DNA of 64,000 nucleotides, taken from assembly GCA_030248065.1 (NCBI GenBank), contig JASAMV010000664.1, positions 1 to 64,000 on the forward strand, written 5' to 3'. The position numbers and the translations under genes are program-made. This DNA is from Rhynchonema sp. JSB1_4. Lineage: Eukaryota > Nematoda > Chromadorea > Monhysterida > Xyalidae. Positions 1-10,424 of this stretch are shown here, piece by piece (within the stretch, counting starts at the first letter, position 1; each line of letters starts with the position of its first letter). Below the pieces are notes generated by a model. That model was not told the DNA's origin. It did no database searches and saw only the letters and a list, made by a program, of their open reading frames with translations.

Positions 1-88
1 ATAAACTTCTCCGAAAGCATCAAACCACTGGACAGTACTTGGGTGACTTCATTTCACACTGCCAAGCAGAATCTTACTAAATCCTGAC

Positions 89-1541
89 CTCAAGCACATT
101 ATCAATTTCGCAAATCGCTCGCAGATTTTCAATCTTGAACAGATGTTTCAACGAGGGAACACTGACGACCGCCTTGGAGAAGCGATCCACTGAAAGACAT
201 TTCGAGGGTACAATTGGAAGACAAGATAGCATGTAGCTTCCACCGTTCCGAAAACACTTCCTCACCACAACCACACCTTACAAAAGGGCACCAGAGCACG
301 ACAACACTTTCAGTTTCCTGTCACAAGATAACCAATTCCTGAGTATTTTGCTATTTGTTGCAGTATAAGGTTGCAGCATGATGGCTAAAGGTGAAAAAGG
401 CGGTTTCTGCAACAAAATCAGCATCAACAACATCCATTAAGCTGTGTAATGTTCCACTCCAACTGGCTAATCCTGCGCCGTTTACAACTTTAGTCATCCA
501 GTGTGCCAAGTTATCTGAAATAAAATATCCATCTGATCTGACCTCATGCTTGGCTTCAAGGAACATTTTGGCTTTAAAGATTCAAGGCATAGCAGGCATA
601 AAGCTTCAAGAATCGAGGGTGCCTAAATTTACCGAAATCAAATTCGAAACTAAATTCTGACGAACTCACTGCCGGAGTTGAGCTTTGTCCTGATGTTGAT
701 CTTTGCCGTTTCCAGTAGGTCGCCAAAGGATTTCATTGGCTGCAGATTCTGGCACATGTCCTCATTGTTGGTGCACACGTACTGGCGCATGAACGACTTG
801 GCCTGTTAAGCGGACGATGTTTATTGTTTTTGAAAACTTCCTGAAATCGGGTTTCTTAATTAAATCATCTCGGTGCCAAGGAGCGTGCACGTTGGGTATG
901 GACCCGATTCTCTATCTGTGTTCAAACAGACCACTGTGCTTCGACAACCTGTTCAGGGTTAATATCCTCGAGCGGACTGCGTTTCACCCTGGCATGGTCG
1001 TCTTCATGGATTTCCCGCTTTCGCCGTGTCTTCTTCTCGTCGGGCACGGCAGGCAAGTGACCGAACTTTTCGTTCCAAAGACTGGGCAACGGAGGGGGAG
1101 TCTGACGGATTCATTGCGGCCAGCCGTGTGGTACCGACTGTTGAAGAACGATGATCGCATCAGAATAGCAGCTTGCAGGCGACCGGCACGTTCCGTGCCA
1201 CGCGCTTCGAAACCCTGCATTGCGACGAAGTTGGGGTTTAGTCGGTTCGACAATCAAAAACACGCATGATCTTAACCCCAATGGCCCACGTCATGCCATA
1301 CCTCTTTGGGGTTGTCCCATGTTTGCCAACTGCCCCTTGTTACAAAATGATACACACTGATGGCTGAGAAGATAATCGACAGAGCGCCCGACACCAACAG
1401 CACTACGGATGGCCAACGGGTCAGGAATGAGGCGTACCTGGAAGTTTGGTGACGGTTATTGGGTCAACTGGAAGTCCATTCCTAATCGAAGGATACTCAC
1501 CAGCGAAATGCGCGTCTCCTTAGCCGGTCAACTGTTCTCAT
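89..1541 (-). CDS. Patched/Dispatched-family membrane protein, 5' part (partial)
   Basis: Exons on the minus strand, in coding order: 1541-1501, 1437-1302, 1214-1135, 1081-949, 802-670, 514 to about 414, and 189-89; the gene continues past base 1. Phases agree across the first five junctions (for example donor TG|GTGAGT joined to CCAG|G gives Trp). The product starts MRTVDRLRRRAFRWYASFL and has one long hydrophobic segment (about residues 22-45, LLVSGALSIIFSAISVYHF). A GFEARGT motif and GRLQA follow, then a basic stretch (KTRRKREI). GFEARGT-GRLxAW after TM1 is typical of the RND-type Dispatched/Patched family, which exports or handles lipid-modified Hedgehog or sterols. The 189-89 exon (DRFSKAVV, then LKHLFKIENLRAICEIDN) resembles the later part of the first Dispatched extracellular loop. 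The 514-414 exon and its junction to 189-89 are uncertain, because the chosen donor is phase 0 and the acceptor needs phase 1. The sterol-sensing domain lies outside the window, so the exact subfamily is not settled. Confidence 0.55.
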
Positions 1542-3940
1542 TCTTACTCACAGTTTATCAAAAAAAAAGGAATCTTGGACGAGTGAATATTTCAGTATAG
1601 TCACATGCGTCATGTGTCGTTTTTTAGTGTGTCAGGATCAACACCGATAGGTCGAAAAGCCTACGATTTAGCAATGACAGCACATGTAGCAGATTACAAT
1701 AACACACCACCTAACCGACGGCAAAATGACTCAGTTTGGGTTGCTTTTGAAAATGATATGTAACGAAACGTTGCATTGTACACCACGTACCATTGTGGTG
1801 CCCAACGTGAATGGTGCTACCCAGGTACAGTCTTTGATGACTGTTTTCGAAATTTGTTTGAATGGCATAGGACGCTTAATTTATCACAGGCTAAGTGATC
1901 ACTTATTTGGCCACAGTAGTTTGGCAGACCGGTTTTGAGCAAGAGTCAACGTCCACCTGGGTAATTAAAAAAGGAACAATGCAAGAGAAACGAACGCTTT
2001 CGACAGTCTCCGTATCATGTTAGCAGCGTGTGCGGGCAGGAGTCCGATGCAATTAATCAATCTAAACAAACGGCCGAATTCAGTGTTATTCGTTGTGGCT
2101 GGGTCGGTCAGATTTCGTCTACTTTCACTGTTGCGTAGTCGACTGTGTAGCCGCATTGTACTGTGCACGTCGACTCAAATCTTGCAGTTGTTGTTGTCTC
2201 AATATTAATGTAATATTCGGCCTCGGGGCAAATCACACGCAACGTCGGTAGTAGATTATAATTGTAGGGCTGAGGCCGTCCTGCCTTGGAAATTTCTGGT
2301 AGTAAAACGCTGCTGTCAGTATTGTTCAAATTAAAGAGAGCAACAGGCAGTTGCAGTTTCGCCGCGTTTCTTGTGCAGCATTCATGTTCGCGAGTTGTTA
2401 CCGACGTCAACAGGTCGACTTGCTGTCGTACGTTGCTGCTGGATGTTGTTGCTTTTTGCGACGAAAACTCCACGACGGCAGCCAGTGTTGTACGTGGAAC
2501 ACACGCGTTAAACATGCAAAATATTCTCTCACTCTCTGTCGCTGACTTTGACGTTAAAGTGCACAACAACACACACTGCCTGACTGACTGACTAACTGAC
2601 GTTAATTAAAAGTACAGCAATTTGTAATGGTTGTTGTTGTGTCGTCTGCCGGACAGGTGGTTGGCGAGCGAGGCAAAAACGTGAATGCGCATGTACAGTC
2701 AATCTGACAAGTATGGTGGGTTAAAAGGGAAGGTAAGGTTGTTCCAGAAACCAATTAAGATTGCTGGATTGGGTTATTGGACGGTTAGGTGTCCTTCAAG
2801 AGACAGTCCCCATGTAAATGGTCATGGTTTCAGTGCATTCTGATTGTGTTGTTGTTGCTGCTATCTGAAATTGATTATTTTGTTGCGCTCAAGTAGAAAA
2901 TGATAAATGGTATAGGTTGGCTGACCGCGCGCCGCTTTGCACGCGTTGGCAAAAGAATAATAGAAAATCTAAGAAAAGTGCTCGATTTTTAATTGTTATT
3001 TGTCCTTTCTCACAGAATTCGCTTGGAAAGGACAGAGCGCTAAATTTTAAAAAGGTCAAGGTTTCAACATGCTTCCTAGTCAAAAAACCTGCTCAAGGTA
3101 GGCTTCCTTCCAAGAAACGAAAATTTACATATCGTCTACTCACAATCAAAAACTAAAGTTCAGGTTGGAAGACGTGTACACACATACAATACATAAACTG
3201 GGTGCAAGTTGCCTTGATTTGAATGCATTTCAGTTAAAATAACGAAAAATGTTCAGCATAAATTTAACACTTCTACCCACACATTTTGTTCTGACGTCAA
3301 GAAAGATGTGTTACCAACCACCTGGTTACACGTAGGACGAACAATCAATTAAAACATGTTGCTTGTGTATAATATTATTTGACGTGTTACCGTTTTGATG
3401 TGAGAGGGTATCAGAAAGAATTATTGTGCGTCTCTTGCCTGCACGCCACCAGAAAGAATTATGCGCAACTGTTGTCCACGCTGTTTCACATTTGTAAGGC
3501 ACGCACCTTGGCACAGTCGTGACACCCAAAATCTGCAGTAAGTTGAAACACACACTGTGTAGTATATGTGAAAAGAAAATACAAAATGTGCAGCGCGCAG
3601 ACGTGCATAAATACAGTAAAGGGCAGAAGATCACGCAAACTTCGGAGGTTTGCATGATATTTTGACGTTTTGTTTCTCTTCACATGTATGGCGCATCAGC
3701 GCATGTCAATGTGTTACAGGAGCAGGGCAGCCAGACACTGCGATACACAACGTAACTTCACCTGATCAGTACTTCGTGCCAGCGTATAATAATACATAAA
3801 CGGTACTGCATGCCGATGCACTTGCACTGTGCAGTGCGTGTACAGTCGGCAAAGGGCCTTTGGCTTTGCATCCAGCAGGAAGAAAGATGAACGGGGCCAA
3901 GATTATGTGGGTACAATAACAGTTTGATTGTCTCGCTGTG
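1542..3940. other. Intergenic region upstream of the Dispatched-like gene
   Basis: No gene is supported here. The open frames are short and have no family motifs. A short GACT-rich simple run lies at about 2580-2600. The stretch probably holds the promoter of the minus-strand gene starting at 1541, but no specific element could be recognised. Confidence 0.4.
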
Positions 3941-4527
3941 TTAGGCCGCTTTCACAATCATCCGGTTTCCGGAATCCGGTTTCCGGTTTCCGGAATTGGC
4001 TTCAAATCCGGTTTCCCTAAATGTTTTTTCCGGTTTCCGGAATCCGGAAGTTGCTTTCACAATCATCCGGTTTCCGGTTTCCGGTTTTCGCCCTAATTCA
4101 AATCCGTTTTCCGGCGACCGGAAACCGGAAAAGGCCATTTAGAGCCGGTTCTAATCTTTTATCCGGTTTTGGGTGCATAATGGGTAGTGGACGTCATGGG
4201 ATGGACAAGTTTGCTTGTGTGATGACTTGTTCCTTGTGTCTGCACACAAGTAAATTATATGCTTATAATATTAACGAATATCACTGATGTACTGATGCAT
4301 TCTAGCGGTATTTTCAGAAGGTTTGCAACGTGGCGTATGTTGAATAAATAGAGCTGAGAAAGGCCAACAGCCACGCTTTCAGACCTAAAAGAACTTTGAA
4401 GATCAGGAACACATCGCGCATGTTCATGTGCTGATGAGTAGTTGTTCCTGCGCTCTGAGTTGGTGGTACCATACCATACCGCTATACCACATAACACTGT
4501 GAACTCTGAACCGCCACACCAAACGTA

Positions 4528-4610
4528 TGCTCCCGGAAGGACTCGAACCTCCGACCTCCCAGCCACCAGGCCTGGACAGCCAGTTGCTCTACCAACTGAG
4601 CTACGGGAAC
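4528..4610 (-). tRNA. tRNA-like sequence (probable tRNA pseudogene or SINE head), copy 1
   Basis: On the minus strand there is a 7-bp acceptor stem (GTTCCCG with CGGGAGC), a D arm TAGCTCAGTTGGTAGAGC that matches the Pol III A box, and a T arm with GGTTCGAGTCC that matches the B box. The total is 83 nt, the length of a class II tRNA. The anticodon arm does not fold canonically: a CCAGGCCTGG palindrome sits there, position 33 is not T in the best pairing, and no clean anticodon can be assigned. There is no T4 terminator directly after the 3' end. It therefore looks tRNA-derived rather than a working tRNA. Confidence 0.45.
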
Positions 4611-5174
4611 GCGGTCTGGCTGCGACTCAAAGTTGCACTTATACCCATGCAACCGTGCAGACACACACTGCTTTGCACGCCACACGCTACACGTTGCGCT
4701 GGCTAGCAGACTTCCAGTCCACACATCCTCCCATTCACGGAAGGTTTGACCTCAAACCTGCGGGTTTCCACCCGTCTTTTCTCCGAACCGACGCTACGAC
4801 AGGCACGGAGCTACCCTGAATCCGGCAGAGTAGCCGCACTCACCTTTCCACAGGCAAGCACTCGCGGACCTCCGTCCCACCAGGGGATCTCCGCTTCACG
4901 CACCTTCGCATCGTGTCCCATCACGCAGGCACTTGCGACCCAACCCTGAATACGGCAGGATTGTCGCTGCGCACTTCCCTTTCCACAGGCAAGCACTCGC
5001 GGGCTTTTTGACCCACAAGGGGCTAACCGCTCGCACCTCGTGTCCCACACGATAGCGCCACCTCCCTCTTTCAGAAGGTCTGACCCCAGACCGGCTCCTT
5101 GGCCGTCACTGCGGGTTGGTTCATCTCAACTTGGGCTCACCAATTGTGAACTCTGAACCGCCACACCAAACGTA

Positions 5175-5257
5175 TGCTCCCGGAAGGACTCGAACCTCCG
5201 ACCTCCCAGCCACCAGGCCTGGCCAGCCAGTTGCTCTACCAACTGAGCTACGGGAAC
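5175..5257 (-). tRNA. tRNA-like sequence (probable tRNA pseudogene or SINE head), copy 2
   Basis: Second copy of the 4528-4610 sequence, 647 bp downstream and nearly identical (one visible difference, GGACAGCC against GGCCAGCC on the plus strand). It has the same A box, B box and acceptor stem and the same non-canonical anticodon arm. The copy change makes the central palindrome longer, further away from a tRNA loop. Confidence 0.45.
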
Positions 5258-5370
5258 GCGGTCTGGCTGCGACTCAAAGTTGCACTTATACCCATGCAAC
5301 CGTGCAGACACACACTGCTTTGCACGCCACACGCTACACGTTGCGCTGGCTAGCAGACTTCCAGTCCACA

Positions 5371-7071
5371 ACACAACCAAAGAATCTTTACCTCTGGATC
5401 TGGCACACTCGTTTGTTCCTATAAGGTGACCTAACAGTAGTCTTCCCGGACACAAATTTTGTCTGAAACCAGGGCCATTGAGCATTTTACTGCACAGCAC
5501 CTGCTTTCTGTTTCTGACAAACTGGATTTCGTATTAACAGCCGTAGGATGTCGATCGACATTGACAGAAAGCAGATTACACTCTCTTTTTTGGTGAAGAT
5601 CTGAAAAATTGTTATTCATTTTGAAGCGTGCCGTAGCTGGCGAATGTTTCTGAACAAACCAAATTACCAAGCGCAAGCTGTCATTGCACATACAATACAT
5701 TGCACAACATCAGTTTGATTTCTGTGTTGTTATCATGCCCATTGCCGGCGGTTGCGCGATCGCTTGTAATTCGTTGCTTGCTTATGTGATAAAAGCGTGC
5801 TATTGCTAAATTAACTCATCTAGTCCTCGCCTATTAAACAATGTATACACACATGTATATTATTTAGTGGGTTCGTGACCACGAGGCAATGCTTTAGTGC
5901 TCATACACCATGTACCAGCAAAAATATGGACACGACCAAGGAACGTGCACCGGTGCACACAGCATGAGGATTCTCTTGGAGGTACCACCCTTATCGGACT
6001 CAAATTTTCTCAGGAATCCAGTAACGCCAACATTTTACTGTTTCTCACTTTTACTTTGTGAGAACTTGACTTCATGAACGAGCAGTCATCTGAACTACTG
6101 TATGTGTATGATTCCATCCAAGAACAGAGTCTCAGTCTCGCAAATCAGTTTTTTCTGTTTGTATGTGAGCAAAGAACAACAAAACATCATCCTTTAGTGA
6201 CTATTATCACAATCATATCCCCAAATCTATGAGTGATGCGCGCTGTTTTCGAAGCTTGAAGTAGGTATAACTGCATAGTGTTTGGCATCATTTATCTGCA
6301 AAACTTATTTTGCGGTCATCATCATCTAAACTGTCTAACAGATGTTTTCAGGGGCTTTTCGATATTTAGGTGTCCCTACTTTCTTTTAAATCACGGTATT
6401 TTCAGAGGCTTTTCCGTGAATTAAAGCCAACGCTAATTCTGCAAACTACATAGTTTTCAGGAGCTTTTCTGTTTGGTTGGTTGCGCAATGAAAGTGTCTC
6501 AAATCTTGCATGCATGTGCACAGTAGCTAATTTTATCTGTTGCTTTTGTTGATATGGCTTTATCGTTTTGTCCCTGTGGTGTGAATTGTCTGGAATAAAT
6601 ATAAGTTGAACAGTGCAACGGCCAAGTTTCCCGAGTCAGAACAACATTCTTCAAGATGGAGTAGATTAACATCTTGCTACAGTATACTGACAGTAACACA
6701 CCTCCGCATGAAGACAACTTCGGCATAATGTTGCCATGCTCAACAGCGCTGACCACACAATATAAACGCTCATAAAGCACATAACGTCAAAGCCAGATAG
6801 AAAACTTTGAATGGTCAAGATAGATGCAGCTACACAATATACATATGTACATATACATATAAGATGTTTGTCCCATCGATGTATCAAGAATATGTCGAAC
6901 AATCTGTTGCCCAAAATTGGGCCTGCGGTCAAAATGCAGAGCTCCGAAAAACAGCAAAGTCTCCTTTTGTAACATGCACAGAGTGCGTTATGACTGGCCA
7001 CCACCACCAGCTGGACAAGGAATGCGGTTGCCGTGTGTGATATAGAACTTGTCAAACCGCGTGCAAGTCAT
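5371..7071. other. Non-coding stretch with a short TTTTCAGRRGCTTTTC array
   Basis: No gene is supported. Three loosely spaced copies of TTTTCAG(G/A)(G/A)GCTTTTC lie at about 6345, 6400 and 6450. The remainder is A/T-rich without recognisable motifs. It lies inside the candidate composite element 3944-7255. Confidence 0.4.
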
Positions 7072-7315
7072 CAAATCCGGAAACCGGAAACCGGATGATT
7101 GTGAAAGCACTTTCCGGCTGCCGGAAAACGGAAACCGGAAACCGGAAAATAAAAACCGGATTCCGGAAACCGGAAACCGGATTTCATTTTTTTGAGATTT
7201 GAATTCCGGAAACCGGAAACCGGATTCCGGAAACCGGATGATTGTGAAAGCGGCCTTACTGACGGTGATGAGTCGTGTTTCGAACCATTGGTTCAGTTTT
7301 TGGATGTTTTGTAGC

Positions 7316-7765
7316 CCGACTGGAAGTCGGCCAAGACGTAGGGCCGGTCGAGACGTAAGGTTCGGCGACACGTAGGGTTGGACAAGACGTAGGGTACAAA
7401 CGGCAAGACGTGCCAGCTTCATTTCAACTTGCATACTTGCCAATTGAACATTTAGCTTGTAAGGGGTATATGTCATATTTTTGACAATTTGTGCTGTTTG
7501 AATAAAACGGTCAAATCGTGTATATCCCATGCTCAGTATGACGACTTTAGACAGGGTGGGTGCATGCCATGCACTGAACGACGGTAACGCATCTCCAGGC
7601 ATGGCAGGTTCGTACCACTTTTCAAACTTTTTACATTTCATGAACCTTACGTGTTGTCCAGTGAACCCTACGTCTTGCCGCTTGTACCCTATCTCTTGTC
7701 CAACCCTACGTGTCGCCGAACCTTACGTCTTGACCGGCCCTACGTCTTGGCCAGGTACCGCCCGA
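7316..7765. mobile_element. Foldback element with ACGTAGGG-word arrays
   Basis: The left arm (about 7316-7415) carries AAGACGTAGGG, GAGACGTAAGG, ACACGTAGGG and AAGACGTAGGG. The right arm (about 7650-7760) carries the same words inverted and in mirror order (CCCTACGTCTTGCC, CCCTATCTCTTG, CCCTACGTGTCG, CCTTACGTCTTG, CCCTACGTCTTGG). The spacer is about 230 bp and has no ORF of note. No clear target duplication was found. Confidence 0.6.
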
Positions 7766-9258
7766 CTCCGGGTCCAAAATGAAAAATCATCTATATTGTG
7801 CTAAAAAGGGTAATCTCGATCCCAATCCGGAAAATTTCAATCCCGTTAAGAAATCCTGATCCCGATTAATTATACAGATCCCGATCCGGATAAGCAATCC
7901 CGTTGGAGCACTGATCGCCGGGATACTTCGTCGTCTGGAGGGTTCTGAATAATTATGTACGTCCAAGAATGTTCAGACATGTGGTACCAAACATCCGCCA
8001 AAAGATTGATGATATGTATGTACTTCAGCGTAACTGTGGTTGATTCGTCGTCTTTGCACAGTTAACATACAAAACGCCTAGGTACCAGCGGTAGACGTCT
8101 AAAATCGATATGTCCAGAAACGGAGAATTCTCAACATCAGTGTAAAAATTCGTTGTGACAATATTAGACTGAATGGCGTGTTTGAACAAATGCGCATCAA
8201 AATTGCATGTGAGTTGTACTTGCACTTCTATGTATGTAAGTGTTCGAATATCATTTTTATTTGGAGACTTAAAAACAACGCACTACACACGCATTCAATT
8301 TTTGTGTGATCAACGCTCGCACGAATACTTTTTCATCAAAACACAATAAATTAACCAGAAATCATGATACCTTTTCATTTTTCTGGCCCGATTTTTTTCA
8401 ATGACCAGCTGACTGATGGTGACTACCACGTGTGTATTACATTACAGCCTGTCCGACACGCGTGCGGATTTGAAGATTGTTTGTATTTGAATTTCGCAAC
8501 GTGATACTAAAAATGAATTACAGTGTCCTTTGCATACACATGTTGTTACACATACCTATTTTCTCTTTCTCATCCATGGAGGAACAAGCATTTTCCACAA
8601 ATCATAAATACATAAGATCCTATTTGAGCCTGTGAGAGTTTTCATCATTTTCAGTTTTTTCAAGAAAAAATTAGTAAAGGGCAGGCGTTACAGGGACACC
8701 CCTAATTTAAAGCAAGGGTATTTCAGTGGATCAACAAAGCAATTCATCTGCGTTTAGTGTCCACCCTTCTCCGAATTGAGCCACGGGTGGCTCTTTTTGG
8801 AAAAAAATACGGCTTGGACGGAATTACATTCAAAAGTTTTACTTTCCAGATCAATTTTTTAAATGGGGTAATAAAGTACTTCACGCTCAAAGTCGCCTAT
8901 CCTTTAACGTACATGTATATGAGATACCGTTGTGTTTGAGGCCCATGGGACGCAGAGATACAGAACCAGCTGCAATTCTGAGGCTGAGATATGCATGAAT
9001 GCACCCTGGAGGAATGCGCATTCGTGCACGCTGCTTCCAGGAGGAAGGCTGCCTGGACACGGTTGAGGATACATGTACCAGCTGGGATGGAGCTTGGATA
9101 CCAACTGGCAAAGATGCTCAGTGTTGTGGCGCTGGGAGGCACGCTGCTTCTGCACGAAGGCGCCTTTCCGCCTGCCTTTCGTCGGGCGGAATGCTCGTTC
9201 GTGCACCTTGATGTTGTGCCTACGTCGCTTATTTTGATCAATGTGTGTTTTTGCTTAA
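7766..9258. other. Non-coding stretch with a degenerate AATCCCGATCC array
   Basis: Copies of AATCCCGATCC and variants occur at about 7815-7905. The rest shows no gene; the frames at 8890-9290 overlap on both strands and have no family similarity I recognise. Confidence 0.35.
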
Positions 9259-9275
9259 GCTCCAGTAGTAGTAGT

Positions 9276-10424
9276 CAGGGTTGAAAAAAAAATTTTTTTA
9301 TTAGAGCACTGTTTTTTAAAAAAAAAACACAAAAAAATTATTTTTTTTGAAAAAAATTTTTTAATTAGAAAAAGTAGCGCAAACGTCGTTTCAGGTGAAA
9401 TGGAGGCGCTACACAAAAATTTTTGAAAACTCAAAATTTTTCGTCACGTGACTACTCACGTGGGGATCATCAACGTATGTACGAAGGCGTTTCGGTTATT
9501 CTAGCAGGATCTAAACGTGACGTGGTCTGTACACGACTATTTTATCTATCAGTGTTTGTCGGTAGTATAAATATCACGCGGACGTGGGGGCGACTAACTG
9601 CGTAGATTGTCGCAGGACACTAAATTTCACGTGCCAAACATAGATGATAATGATTCACCGACAATAGGAAGCGATTATCGTTTATGTATTGTAGCTGGTA
9701 AAGTTCTGATCAAAGGAGCGATGTGCCGGAGAATGCCAAATATGTTCCTCCAAAAAGCCGCCACTGGAAACAAATTAGTTGTTCTGAATAAGCGCGCCGC
9801 ATCTGCAGACATTTTTATTCATGTCTCACGCTTATACAAAGTGCGGGCATATTTGGGAAATTGATTGAAACCTCATATTCGATGTGAATCCTAAGCTAAG
9901 TCCCCAAGGGGCGTACTTGACGTTCTCCGGTACCTGAATTCTCCAAATAGAGCCCCTGTGAATGATGCTCTCAAGACACTGAATCAAATGAAAAGTTTCT
10001 GTTCATGATCCTGCGCCAGTATACAGTATGTACACTTGTATGTACACGTGGTGCCTATTAGTTTTCATACGTTCTGTGTATAACCGTTTCACAGATTGGT
10101 GGGGCTACAATGTAGAAAACTATGGTGCCGAAGAAGCATGCACTAACTTATCATTTAAAAATCTGAGGTCCATCACTTCTTTATGAGTCATTTTGGCGGT
10201 CAAACTAAGCGCCGCAGGGGCGATTTTGGGAAATTTGACCCAACTTCGAAAAAAATTTCGAAAATTTATGCCTCAAAAAGGCCATTTTTGGAAGAATTAG
10301 GCGATCTTATTTTTCCGACAAACTCGTGTTTTTAATTAAAAAAAACATAATATCTGGCTCTTCAAAAAAAATTTTTTTAAAGAAAAAATTTTTTTTTAAC
10401 CACTGTTTTTTTTAAACAACCCTG
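9276..10424. mobile_element. hAT-like non-autonomous transposon inserted in a (GTA)n tract
   Basis: The left end is CAGGGTTG followed by A/T runs, and the right end is the inverse, CAACCCTG. Both sides are flanked by GTAGTAGT (9268-9275 and 10425-10432). An 8-bp duplication and CAGGG ends fit the hAT superfamily, but because the target is a GTA microsatellite the duplication is not fully informative. Subterminal regions are dominated by AAAAAAATTTTTTT runs. The only internal frame of note (9607-9864, 85 codons) shows no transposase motifs. Confidence 0.65.

Larger units (their letters stand above)
4498..5370. repeat. Direct duplication of a 226-bp unit containing the tRNA-like sequence
   Basis: Bases 4498-4723 and 5145-5370 are almost identical over 226 bp, including about 30 bp before and 110 bp after the tRNA-like part. 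Between them (4814 to about 5065) is a diverged tandem pair with a 130-bp period: CCCTGAAT-CGGCAG and CCACAGGCAAGCACTCGCGG recur at 4814 and 4944. No coding frame is convincing in either unit. Confidence 0.75.
3944..7255. mobile_element. Candidate PIF/Harbinger-like composite element with CCGGAAA-word arms
   Basis: The left end (from 3944) reads GGCCGCTTTCACAATCATCC. The right end (to 7255) is its exact inverse, ending GGATGATTGTGAAAGCGGCC. The trinucleotide TTA flanks both ends (3941-3943 and 7256-7258), as expected for the 3-bp TWA duplication of PIF/Harbinger elements. Both arms (3944 to about 4165 and about 7072-7255) are built from many CCGG, GGAAACCGG and TTCCGG words and repeat the ATGATTGTGAAAGC motif internally. 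The 2.9 kb between the arms has no transposase ORF and carries the duplicated tRNA-like units. Treating the whole span as one element is inference: each arm could instead be a separate truncated foldback element. Confidence 0.5.

Noticed and set aside
817..1269. Plus-strand frame of 150 codons
   Set aside because: It is antisense to exons 3 and 4 of the Dispatched-like gene and has no motifs of its own.
2108..2591. Overlapping frames of 101 and 154 codons on opposite strands
   Set aside because: No splice sites or motifs support either; composition is near background.
8897..9284. Frames of about 100 codons on both strands
   Set aside because: Several overlapping frames of similar length and no recognised domain; not enough to call a gene.
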